Shown here piece after piece: positions 17,467-23,948 of a stretch of DNA of 46,248 bases. The position numbers and the translations under genes are program-made. Origin of the DNA: an uncultured Eubacteriales bacterium (GTDB lineage Bacteria; Bacillota; Clostridia; Oscillospirales; Acutalibacteraceae); assembly GCA_934476545.1 (NCBI GenBank), contig CAKSOB010000002.1, positions 1 to 46,248 of the forward strand. The letters run 5' to 3'. The number at the start of each line of letters is the position of its first letter. Position 1 is the stretch's first letter. The notes beneath the pieces were generated by a model. It did no database searches and was not told the DNA's origin. It saw only the letters and a program-made list of their open reading frames with translations.

Positions 17467-18261
17467 GTGCAGAGCGGTATTTCCACAGCGTGTTTATATC
17501 CGATGGAAACGTCCAAAAGTTTGGAGCTGTTGCTCCAAGAAGGATATACTCATTTTGAAATTTTTTTCAATACGGTTCAAGAATTTCAGGAGCCGTATCT
17601 TTCTGTTTTAAAGGAAAAGCTGAGGGAGCACGGCGCAACGGTTCGCTCGGTGCATCCCTTTACCGGTGGGTTTGAGGGAATCTTGCTGTTTTCTGACTAT
17701 GAAACCCGCTTTGCAGACAGCTTGGAATTTTATCGTCAATATTGCAAAGCAGCGCAATTTTTGGGTGCAAAGCACCTGATTCTTCACGGAATGCAGCGGC
17801 AATATTACTCGGAGAAAAATGAGGAACGATATTTTGAGCGCTATCGTGCTTTGTATCGCATGGCGCAAGAATATGGGATTACCGTAGCGCAGGAAAATGT
17901 TACCCGATTTTTCAGTGAAGAGCCGTCGTTTATTCTGCGTATGAAAGAAGCGTTGGGAGAGGAGTGTGCGTTTTGTTTTGATGTAAAACAAGCTGTGCGC
18001 TCGCAGGTAGAACCCATGGAAATGCTCCGGGCAATGGGAGAAAAACTATGCCATATTCATCTCAGTGATAACCGACCGGGAGAAACCTGTTTGTTGCCGG
18101 GGCAGGGAACAGCGGATTTGCAATCGTTGTTTTTGGAAGCCCAAAAGTTTGTCTTTGACGGCAGTGTGATTTTAGAGGTATATCGAACTAATTTTAAGGA
18201 AGTGGAAGAACTGCGAAGCGCCACAAAGAAAATAGAAGAGTGGCTCTTGCAAGAAAAATGA
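17467..18261 (+). CDS. sugar phosphate isomerase/epimerase-like TIM-barrel protein
   Basis: 264 residues starting with GTG, with AAAGGCGG upstream. It has the xylose-isomerase-like/AP-endonuclease family 2 barrel: GISTACLYP at strand 1, HFEIFFNT, VRSVHPFTGGFEG, HLILHG, VAQENV, FCFDVKQA, CHIHLSDN, then SVILEVYR. The Glu in AQENV, Asp in FDVKQ, His in HIHLSD and final Glu in ILEVY fit the usual metal ligands. The substrate is unknown. It stands ahead of nrdR but is separated by a hairpin and a promoter. Confidence 0.8.
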   Translation: MQSGISTACLYPMETSKSLELLLQEGYTHFEIFFNTVQEFQEPYLSVLKEKLREHGATVRSVHPFTGGFEGILLFSDYETRFADSLEFYRQYCKAAQFLGAKHLILHGMQRQYYSEKNEERYFERYRALYRMAQEYGITVAQENVTRFFSEEPSFILRMKEALGEECAFCFDVKQAVRSQVEPMEMLRAMGEKLCHIHLSDNRPGETCLLPGQGTADLQSLFLEAQKFVFDGSVILEVYRTNFKEVEELRSATKKIEEWLLQEK

Positions 18262-18280
18262 AAAAATTAGTGTAGATCCC

Positions 18281-18300
18281 GAAAAACAGGCTTGTTTTTC
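18281..18300 (+). terminator. hairpin after the isomerase-like gene
   Basis: GAAAAACA (18281-18288) pairs with TGTTTTTC (18293-18300) around GGCT. The 3' arm supplies the T-rich end, so it may be a weak terminator. It overlaps the -35 of the next promoter. Confidence 0.5.
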
Positions 18301-18321
18301 TACCATATATTGTGATATAAT
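18292..18321 (+). promoter_or_regulatory. nrdR promoter with NrdR-box-like sequence
   Basis: TTGTTT (18292-18297), 18-nt spacer, TATAAT (18316-18321). Positions 18300-18315, reading ATATATTGTG in the core, match 13 of 16 positions of the NrdR-box consensus as I recall it and fill the spacer, which would suit autorepression. Confidence 0.5.
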
Positions 18322-18360
18322 ACAATCGGTATAAAGAAACTTGTCAAGGAGGAAGCGAAA

Positions 18361-18816
18361 ATGAAGTGTCCGTTTTGTAGTTTTGAGGAAAGTAAAGTGA
18401 TTGATTCCCGTCCCACGGATGAAGGGGAACGGATTCGCCGCCGTAGAGAGTGCCTGAAGTGCGGCAAGCGATTTACAACCTATGAGGTTATCGAAACCGT
18501 TCCGGTGGTTGTAATTAAAAAGGATGCTTCTCGCCAACCCTTTGACCGCAACAAGCTGTTGAATGGATTCCTTCGTGCTTGCGAAAAGCGTCCGGTTTCT
18601 GTGGATGTGTTGGAAAGCCTAGTGGATGAAATCGAGTCCTCCCTGCAAAACTCTATGGATCGAGAAGTGACCTCTATCTCCATTGGAAATTTGGCAATGG
18701 AAAAGCTGCGCAGCTTGGATGAAGTGGCATATGTGCGGTTCGCTTCTGTGTATCGAGATTTTAAAGATATTAACTCCTTCGTGGAAGAACTTGATAAGAT
18801 GATTAAATATAAATAA
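18361..18816 (+). CDS. nrdR: transcriptional repressor NrdR
   Basis: 151 residues, the standard length. An N-terminal zinc ribbon has C3, C6, C31 and C34 with the RRRRECLKCGKRFTTYE signature. The ATP-cone (about 49-139; VVIKKDASRQPFDRNKL) senses ATP/dATP. NrdR represses ribonucleotide reductase operons when dATP is high. AAGGAGG lies before the ATG. No nrd gene is in the window. Confidence 0.97.
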   Translation: MKCPFCSFEESKVIDSRPTDEGERIRRRRECLKCGKRFTTYEVIETVPVVVIKKDASRQPFDRNKLLNGFLRACEKRPVSVDVLESLVDEIESSLQNSMDREVTSISIGNLAMEKLRSLDEVAYVRFASVYRDFKDINSFVEELDKMIKYK

Positions 18817-18872
18817 TATATTTTATATTGATTTACTATAAAATAAATATTAAATAAATTTGAGGAAAGAGT

Positions 18873-19166
18873 ATGGTAAAACACGTTTTATTTGTAAAGC
18901 TGAAAGAGAATACACCGGAGCAGTGCCAAAAAGTAAAAGACCTGTTCCTTTCGATGAAAGATAAAATTGATTTTGTGCGGGAGGTTACAGTTGGAATTGA
19001 CTACCTCCATTCCGAGCGTTCCTATGATGTGGTACTGGAATTGGTAGTGGACAGTCCAGAGGCACTGGAAGCTTACCAAGTGCACCCATATCATGCAGGC
19101 GTCGTAAAGCCGTACATCACAGAAGTACGGGATGGCATCAATGTTGTGGTAGACTACGAATTTTAA
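18873..19166 (+). CDS. Dabb family (stress-responsive alpha/beta barrel) protein
   Basis: 97 residues with the ferredoxin-like Dabb fold: MVKHVLFVKLKE at strand 1, a helix, VREVTVGIDYLHSERSYDVV, ALEAYQVHPYHAGVVKPYI. The conserved His in VKHVLF and the YQxHPxH segment are present. Dabb proteins form dimers; bacterial members mostly lack known functions. GAGGAAAG precedes the ATG. The 56-nt gap from nrdR is very AT-rich. It ends in a strong terminator. Confidence 0.88.
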   Translation: MVKHVLFVKLKENTPEQCQKVKDLFLSMKDKIDFVREVTVGIDYLHSERSYDVVLELVVDSPEALEAYQVHPYHAGVVKPYITEVRDGINVVVDYEF

Positions 19167-19173
19167 GCAATAA

Positions 19174-19225
19174 AAACAGCGTACCGGTTCCTGTTCTTTG
19201 GAATCAGTACGCTGTTTCTTTTTGC
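19174..19225. terminator. bidirectional terminator between the Dabb gene and pcrA
   Basis: AAACAGCGTAC (19174-19184) pairs with GTACGCTGTTT (19207-19217), and GGTTCC...GGAATC extends the stem inward. T-runs follow on the plus strand and A-runs precede. Confidence 0.85.
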
Positions 19226-19262
19226 TTTTTATAAACTATAAAATAAATAGTTGCTATTATAA

Positions 19263-21647
19263 TTATAGCTTTTGCAATCTGGCGAAATTTGCCATGATCT
19301 TTTTGGTGCCTTCTTTCTCAAAGGCAACCTCCAATAAGGTATCATTGCCCATTGGGGTTACGGAAAGAATCATACCTTCACCAAAGGCTTTGTGTTTTAC
19401 ACGGTCGCCCGGGAGATACTTGGCAGCAGCTTTCTGTCCGATTGCTCCTTGCCCAAAGGTACGGGCAGCAGCGGCAGTTTTAGAAAGCGGTTCGGTCGGG
19501 ATATTACCGGAACCGGAAGCGGGCTTGATGAAAGTACGGCTGCGGGTGACCTCCGTTAACTCGTCTGGGATTTCATTTAAGAAGCGGGACGGCTTATTTC
19601 GAGAAGTAGAACCGAAAAACATGCGACTTTCTGCGTTGAGAATGCACAGTTCTTCTTTCGCTCTGGTGATAGCAACATAAGCCAACCGCCGTTCTTCTTC
19701 CACTTCCTCCGGGTCGTACATAGTTTGCATTCCGGGGAAAACACCTTCTTCAAAGCCGGGCAGGAATACAATCGGGAATTCCAGTCCCTTTGCGGCGTGA
19801 ATGGTCATCATCACAACCACATCGCTGTTGTCATCCAGTTGATCCAGATCGGTCATCAAAGAAACTTCCTCCAAGAATCCAGAGAGGGTAGCGTCCTCGT
19901 TGACTTCCTCATATTGAATTAAGTTGGAGGACAATTCGTTGATATTCTCGATGCGTTCCTCTGCGGTTTGGCTCATCTCGCTGTCTGTTTTCAGATAAGT
20001 AAGATAGTCGGTTTTCTCCAATACCAGTTGGTACAGCTCTTCCAGAGAGCACTCCGGATTGTCTGCCGCATCCATCAGAGAACGAATCATAGCGGTAAAC
20101 TCCATTAGCTTTCCGGCGCTTCGTTTCAGCGGCGCATATTCGTCGGCGTGTTCCATAACGGAGAATAATGACTCGCCCACACCCTGTGCAATTTCCGCAG
20201 CGGTGGTAACGGTTTTATCACCGATGGCACGCTTTGGGGTGTTGATGATTCGGCGCAGGCGCATTTCGTCGGTTGGGTTATTGATCACACTGAGATAGGC
20301 GATCATATCCCGAATTTCTTTTCGTTCGTAGAAGCGCAGTCCGCCGATGATTTTGTAGCGGATACCGGATTTTACAAATACACGCTCCAAGTTATTGGAC
20401 TGAGAGTTCATGCGGTATAAGATGGCATGGTCACCGTATCGTCTGCCGTGGGATACATTTTCCAAAATCTTTTTTGCAATCACATCAGCTTCGTCCATCT
20501 CACTGGTCGCAGTATGAACGGAAATTTTTGTACCCTTGCCGTTTTGTGTCCACAGATTTTTCCCCTTTCGGGCGGCATTGTTGGAGATAACTGCGTTGGC
20601 AGCATCCAAAATGGTTTGTGTGGAACGGTAATTTTGCTCCAAACGAATGACATTGGCGTTGGGGAAGGTTTGCTCAAAGGACATGATATTTTCGATGGTG
20701 GCACCACGGAATTTGTAAATACTTTGGTCGTCATCGCCTACAACACAAAGATTTCCGTGTTTTTGAGAGAGCAGACGAATGAACATATACTGTGCGTGGT
20801 TGGTATCCTGGTACTCGTCCACCATGATGTAGCGAAATTTTGTTTGGTAGTACTCCAATACATCCGGGCATTTTTGCAGCAGCTCTACGGTGTAATAAAT
20901 CAGGTCGTCGAAGTCCATAGCGTCGGCTTCTTTCAGGCGAGATTGATACAGCTTGTACGCTCTTGCAATCAAGCCCATGCGATAATCACTGCTGCCTCTG
21001 GAGGCAAATTCCGCAGGGGATTCCAGTCGATCCTTTGCACGGGAGATTTCTCCCAGAACCGCTTTGACCGGCAGATTTTTTTCGTCTATGTTGAGGGATT
21101 TTAGGCAATCCTTCATCAAACGGCGGCTGTCGTCGGTATCATAAATGGTGAAGTGATTGGTAAAGCCGATGCGTTCACCGTCCCGTCGAAGCATTCTGGC
21201 GCATGTGGCGTGGAAGGTCATTGCCCAAATATCGTTGCCGTCATCACCCAACATAGCGCACAGACGAGATTTCAACTCCCCTGCTGCTTTGTTGGTAAAG
21301 GTAATCGCCAGAATTTGCCACGGCTTGCAAGGATGTACCGTCAGGGTTTTCCAAATCATTTCCGGAATCGGTGTGCCTTGCTCCACATAGTCGGTAAGGG
21401 CTTCGATTGCTTCATCATATCCGTCGGCAGGGCAGAACAACTCCTCACTGTGATAGCTGTTGCCGTTGCGGATGATATGGGCAATTCGGTTGACCAGTAC
21501 AGTGGTTTTTCCGCTGCCTGCGCCTGCTAAAATCAGCAGAGGGCCTTCTGTTTGGAAGACTGCTTTGCGCTGCATTTCGTTCATTTTGGAAAATTCCCGT
21601 TCCAATGCTGCTTTGCGCAGGGACAGGAGTTGCTCTCGTCTATTCAA
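19263..21647 (-). CDS. pcrA: ATP-dependent DNA helicase PcrA/UvrD
   Basis: 794 residues if translation starts at the TTG at 21647 (MNRREQLLSLRK), which has AAGGCGG at good spacing; the open frame upstream has no family match and crosses the promoter. Superfamily 1A helicase: Walker A AGAGSGKTTV (41-50), motif Ia ITFTNKAAGELK, motif II VDEYQDTN, motif III GDDDQSIYKFRGA, motif IV LEQNYRST, motif V TIHAAKGLEFPIVFLPG, motif VI VAITRAKEEL. The C-terminal PcrA Tudor-like domain (GDRVKHKAFGEGMI) is present. About 48 extra residues (61-108) lie between motifs I and Ia. It unwinds DNA in repair and replication. Confidence 0.93.
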   Translation of the reverse strand: MNRREQLLSLRKAALEREFSKMNEMQRKAVFQTEGPLLILAGAGSGKTTVLVNRIAHIIRNGNSYHSEELFCPADGYDEAIEALTDYVEQGTPIPEMIWKTLTVHPCKPWQILAITFTNKAAGELKSRLCAMLGDDGNDIWAMTFHATCARMLRRDGERIGFTNHFTIYDTDDSRRLMKDCLKSLNIDEKNLPVKAVLGEISRAKDRLESPAEFASRGSSDYRMGLIARAYKLYQSRLKEADAMDFDDLIYYTVELLQKCPDVLEYYQTKFRYIMVDEYQDTNHAQYMFIRLLSQKHGNLCVVGDDDQSIYKFRGATIENIMSFEQTFPNANVIRLEQNYRSTQTILDAANAVISNNAARKGKNLWTQNGKGTKISVHTATSEMDEADVIAKKILENVSHGRRYGDHAILYRMNSQSNNLERVFVKSGIRYKIIGGLRFYERKEIRDMIAYLSVINNPTDEMRLRRIINTPKRAIGDKTVTTAAEIAQGVGESLFSVMEHADEYAPLKRSAGKLMEFTAMIRSLMDAADNPECSLEELYQLVLEKTDYLTYLKTDSEMSQTAEERIENINELSSNLIQYEEVNEDATLSGFLEEVSLMTDLDQLDDNSDVVVMMTIHAAKGLEFPIVFLPGFEEGVFPGMQTMYDPEEVEEERRLAYVAITRAKEELCILNAESRMFFGSTSRNKPSRFLNEIPDELTEVTRSRTFIKPASGSGNIPTEPLSKTAAAARTFGQGAIGQKAAAKYLPGDRVKHKAFGEGMILSVTPMGNDTLLEVAFEKEGTKKIMANFARLQKL

Positions 21648-21720
21648 TACGCTACCGCCTTTCGTGACCTTGGAAATTACGGAATGAAAATCGCAATTTC
21701 TTTTAAAAATCGTATCTGTT

Positions 21721-21749
21721 ATTATACTATTTTTTTGTCGGAAAAGCAA
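21721..21749 (-). promoter_or_regulatory. sigma-A-type promoter for pcrA
   Basis: Minus strand TTGCTT (21749-21744), 17-nt spacer, TATAAT (21726-21721). It supports a start well inside the longest open frame. Confidence 0.7.
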
Positions 21750-21827
21750 TCCGCAGACATAATCCGTCGGATTTTCTGTTCCTATGAAAAAAATCCATAG
21801 AAAATAGGGAAAAGGTGTAAAATCGTA

Positions 21828-21856
21828 TTGCATATTTTTAAGATTGATTTTATAAT
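21828..21856 (+). promoter_or_regulatory. sigma-A-type promoter for the DUF1836 gene
   Basis: TTGCAT (21828-21833), 17-nt spacer, TATAAT (21851-21856). The gene starts 78 nt downstream. Confidence 0.7.
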
Positions 21857-21933
21857 AGAGGTAATAGTAATCAAAACGAAATGGTGCTTTTAGAAAACGG
21901 GTATCGTCATATTGAAAAAGAGGAGTTGCCAAC

Positions 21934-22494
21934 ATGAGCGAACCAATGGACAATATTAAAAAATGGGCGGAGGATATGAAAGAGTATGACCCTGTCCCGT
22001 GGGATATGTTGCCCCAAATCTATTTATATATGGATCAGGTCATCACTTATATGGAAGGACACCTCAAGCCTTTTGAAGCGGAGGACGGCACAAAGCTGCT
22101 GACTTCCAGTATGATTAACAACTATGTAAAAGACAATGTGCTGCCAAGACCGGAACAGAAGAAATACTCTCCGGAGCACTTGGCGATTCTGACGGTTATT
22201 TGTATGCTCAAGCCGGTGCTGTCCCTTCCCAATATTTCTTATTTGGTGAATCAGCAGATGCATCGGTTTAATAAGGGACGGTTGTATAATATGTTCTGCA
22301 AAACCCAAGCCTCTGCGCTGAAAGAAGTGGCGGAGCGTGTGGAGCAGATGTCGGAGCGCAGTGAAAATGAAATGATTCGCTTGGCAGTAGAGCTGTCTAT
22401 GGAAGCGAATGCCAGACGAATTGCCGCAGAAAAAATCGTCAATGAATTGTCGGCAAAGAAAAAGGAATTGGAGAACGAAGAAACAACAAAATAA
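21934..22494 (+). CDS. DUF1836 family protein
   Basis: 186 residues. The DUF1836 region (about 15-135) holds PWDMLPQIYLYMDQVITYME, a helix-turn-helix-like LLTSSMINNYVKDNVLPRPE followed by KKYSPEHLAILTVICMLK, as in MerR-type winged helices. A long charged coiled coil (about 135-186) ends the protein. A DNA-binding regulatory role is inferred from the fold; no target is known. GAGGAG precedes the ATG. It diverges from pcrA and ends in a strong terminator, after which the remains of an exporter gene follow. Confidence 0.85.
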   Translation: MSEPMDNIKKWAEDMKEYDPVPWDMLPQIYLYMDQVITYMEGHLKPFEAEDGTKLLTSSMINNYVKDNVLPRPEQKKYSPEHLAILTVICMLKPVLSLPNISYLVNQQMHRFNKGRLYNMFCKTQASALKEVAERVEQMSERSENEMIRLAVELSMEANARRIAAEKIVNELSAKKKELENEETTK

Positions 22495-22500
22495 AAAAGA

Positions 22501-22550
22501 AAACACAAGCTGCAACGGAATATGGGTTCCGTCAGCTTGTGTTTTTTGTT
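22501..22550 (+). terminator. rho-independent terminator after the DUF1836 gene
   Basis: AAACACAAGCTG (22501-22512) pairs with CAGCTTGTGTTT (22533-22544), with an inner ACGGAA/TTCCGT stem, then a T-run. Confidence 0.92.
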
Positions 22551-22560
22551 TACGGATTTT

Positions 22561-22856
22561 GTGGTGTTCGTTTCAGAATTATACAACGGCACCGTGGAAC
22601 TGCGGGATGGCACAGCAGAGATCAAAGAATAGACCAGCAGTTATTACCGATGACGCAGAAAAAGAACGGGATTCCTTTTTTGATGAAATGACCGGTAAGG
22701 ATCTGGAAATCGGCTCCCTGTATCGGAGAAGAATACGAATATCAATTCCGTACAATTTGTAATGAAAACAGACGGAATCCAAAAGAGGAACCGGAGGAAC
22801 CAACAGAAGAATTGAACTTTGGACAGAAATTCCTCAAGCTGGTTTGCATCCATTAA
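22561..22856 (+). pseudogene. decayed C-terminus of an MMPL/RND-type exporter
   Basis: Four consecutive protein-like fragments lie in different frames. Frame 0 (22561-22632) reads VSELYNGTVELRDGTAEIKE then TAG. Frame +1 (from about 22640 to 22716) reads DDAEKERDSFFDEMTGKDLE. Frame 0 again (22717-22784) reads VSEKNTNINSVQFVMKTDGI. Frame +2 (22785-22856) reads EEPEEPTEELNFGQKFLKL and ends at TAA. Joined, they resemble the C-terminal tail of clostridial MMPL-family transporters, where DGTxEL repeats are followed by VSEKNTN-VQFV and an acidic end. The remaining roughly 90% of the gene is absent and no start is visible. The family call is from memory of the tail motif. Confidence 0.65.
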
Positions 22857-22859
22857 AAG

Positions 22860-22885
22860 TTGACAATTTTTTCAATCATTGTCAA
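22860..22885. repeat. perfect 8-bp inverted repeat
   Basis: TTGACAAT (22860-22867) and ATTGTCAA (22878-22885) with a 10-nt spacer. There is no T-run after it, so an operator is as likely as a hairpin. It lies about 60 nt upstream of the TATAAT that may drive the first small peptide gene. Confidence 0.5.
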
Positions 22886-22998
22886 TAAAACACGCAGGAT
22901 TTCGGAAAGAACTTTCCCGTAAAGATTCTGTTGCGGCTGCGCTATAATTTTGCCGAATTCTCATATACTTTCTTTACCGAAAAGGAGGTTGAAGGAAT

Positions 22999-23157
22999 AT
23001 GAGTAATCAGGAATTATTGGAACGGATCGAAGCCTTGGAAAAAGAAGTTGCATCTCTAAAAAAGCTGGTTCCTGGCGCAGAAACTATGGATACAGATAAC
23101 ACTAAGGGGAAAACAAAGCGATGTCTTCCGGGGTTTAATGAGTGTCGATATGTTTAA
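22999..23157 (+). CDS. small coiled-coil peptide with CLPGFNEC tail, copy 1
   Basis: 52 residues. The N-terminal half is a heptad-like helix (NQELLERIEALEKEVASLKK). A hinge LVPGAE and a polar linker follow. The C-terminus reads KRCLPGFNECRYV, with cysteines at 42 and 49. AAAGGAGG is 10 nt before the ATG and GAAGGA is closer. A TATAAT lies at 22943-22948 but has no good -35. It is paralogous to the gene at 23337-23486: 33 or so aligned residues are identical while many codons differ silently, so both are real and selected. I do not recognise the family. A disulfide, metal site or modified peptide are possible; there is no maturation enzyme nearby. Confidence 0.8.
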   Translation: MSNQELLERIEALEKEVASLKKLVPGAETMDTDNTKGKTKRCLPGFNECRYV

Positions 23158-23276
23158 TTGTGCGTAATCGACCGGAGCAAAAAGAGTAAAACAAGGCTGT
23201 TTTTTCGTAAAAGCTGTTTATTTTTAAAACAAATCGGGAGAGGAAAAAGATTTCTTCTAAAAAATAAAAAATACCA

Positions 23277-23305
23277 TTGACAACAAGAGTAAGATGTGAT
23301 ATAAT
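23277..23305 (+). promoter_or_regulatory. consensus sigma-A promoter for small peptide gene copy 2
   Basis: TTGACA (23277-23282), 17-nt spacer, TATAAT (23300-23305): both hexamers perfect. The 5' leader would be only about 25 nt. Confidence 0.9.
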
Positions 23306-23336
23306 TTGCATACCTAAAAAAGGAGGTATATAGATT

Positions 23337-23486
23337 ATGGCAGATAAAGAATTACTGGATCGCATTGAGGCTCTTGAAGAGCAAGTGGCAAGGCTGACAA
23401 AGCTGGTTCCCGGCGCAGAGGTAGAGGACACAGAAGGCAAAGAGAAGCGTTGCCTTCCCGGATTCAACGAGTGTAAACTCGTATAA
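23337..23486 (+). CDS. small coiled-coil peptide with CLPGFNEC tail, copy 2
   Basis: 49 residues, with the same plan as copy 1: helix DKELLDRIEALEEQVARLTK, hinge LVPGAE, linker, then KRCLPGFNECKLV with cysteines at 39 and 46. AGGAGG lies 10 nt before the ATG, and a perfect consensus promoter is directly upstream, so strong expression is expected. In the ten shared KRCLPGFNEC codons, six differ from copy 1 and all six are silent. No signal peptide is visible, so the product is probably cytoplasmic. The function is unknown. Confidence 0.85.
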   Translation: MADKELLDRIEALEEQVARLTKLVPGAEVEDTEGKEKRCLPGFNECKLV

Positions 23487-23514
23487 GTGGCTTTTACAGC
23501 ATTGTTACGATGAT

Positions 23515-23557
23515 GGTAGCTCCCGGTGGAATGATTTCGCCGGGGGCACCTTTCTTT
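23515..23557 (+). terminator. terminator after small peptide gene copy 2
   Basis: GGT-GC-CCCGG (23515-23526) pairs with CCGGG-GC-ACC (23540-23550), with small irregularities, followed by TTTCTTT. It isolates the peptide gene from the trp promoter. Confidence 0.65.
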
Positions 23558-23577
23558 GCAAAAAAAATAAAATCCTC

Positions 23578-23606
23578 TTGACATGAAAAAAATGACGTGC
23601 TACAAT
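23578..23606 (+). promoter_or_regulatory. trp operon promoter
   Basis: TTGACA (23578-23583), 17-nt spacer, TACAAT (23601-23606). Transcription would start near 23613 and enter the T-box. Confidence 0.85.
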
Positions 23607-23612
23607 TTCTAT

Positions 23613-23912
23613 ATACTTTATAAAATTTGAAACCGTTGAAGCGGAGATAACGGTGATGATGCTTCCACAGAGAGCCCGTGTTGCTGAGAGTCGGGTGAAA
23701 AACAAGTCATCAAATGGACCGCGGAGGGTGCAGTCAAATGCGCATGAGCGCAGAGTATTCTGCAACGTGAGGGCATACGTCAGTTGCCGGGGATATGTTG
23801 GTATCCTACAAAGAGCACAGTATGACTGTGAATGCAAGGTGGCACCGCGGATAAGTTTGCTTTATTCGTCCTTGACAGAAAGAAACCTTCTGTCAGGGAC
23901 GTTTTCTTTTTT
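23613..23912 (+). promoter_or_regulatory. T-box riboswitch, tRNA-Trp specific
   Basis: The T-box core GGTGGCACCGCGG is at 23838-23850. A terminator follows: CGTCCTTGACAGAA (23867-23880) pairs with TTCTGTCAGGGACG (23888-23901), then a T-run. The long Stem I region begins near 23637. The triplet TGG at 23715-23717, followed by A and lying in an A-rich bulge (TCAAATGGACC), is the expected specifier for tryptophan. Uncharged tRNA-Trp would stabilise the antiterminator and turn on trpE to trpA. Confidence 0.93.
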
Positions 23913-23948
23913 GGCAGAACCGATACACGCTTGAGGAGGAAAATTTTT

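Noticed and set aside
21648..21953. 102-codon N-terminal extension of pcrA
   Set aside because: It crosses the pcrA promoter, lacks family similarity, and overlaps the divergent DUF1836 start; the TTG at 21647 fits better.
22409..22762. 117-codon open frame on the plus strand
   Set aside because: It begins inside the DUF1836 gene, crosses a strong terminator, and picks up only one fragment of the exporter remnant.
23613..23912. leader peptide for trp attenuation
   Set aside because: No short Trp-rich reading frame is present; the T-box motif and UGG specifier explain the leader.
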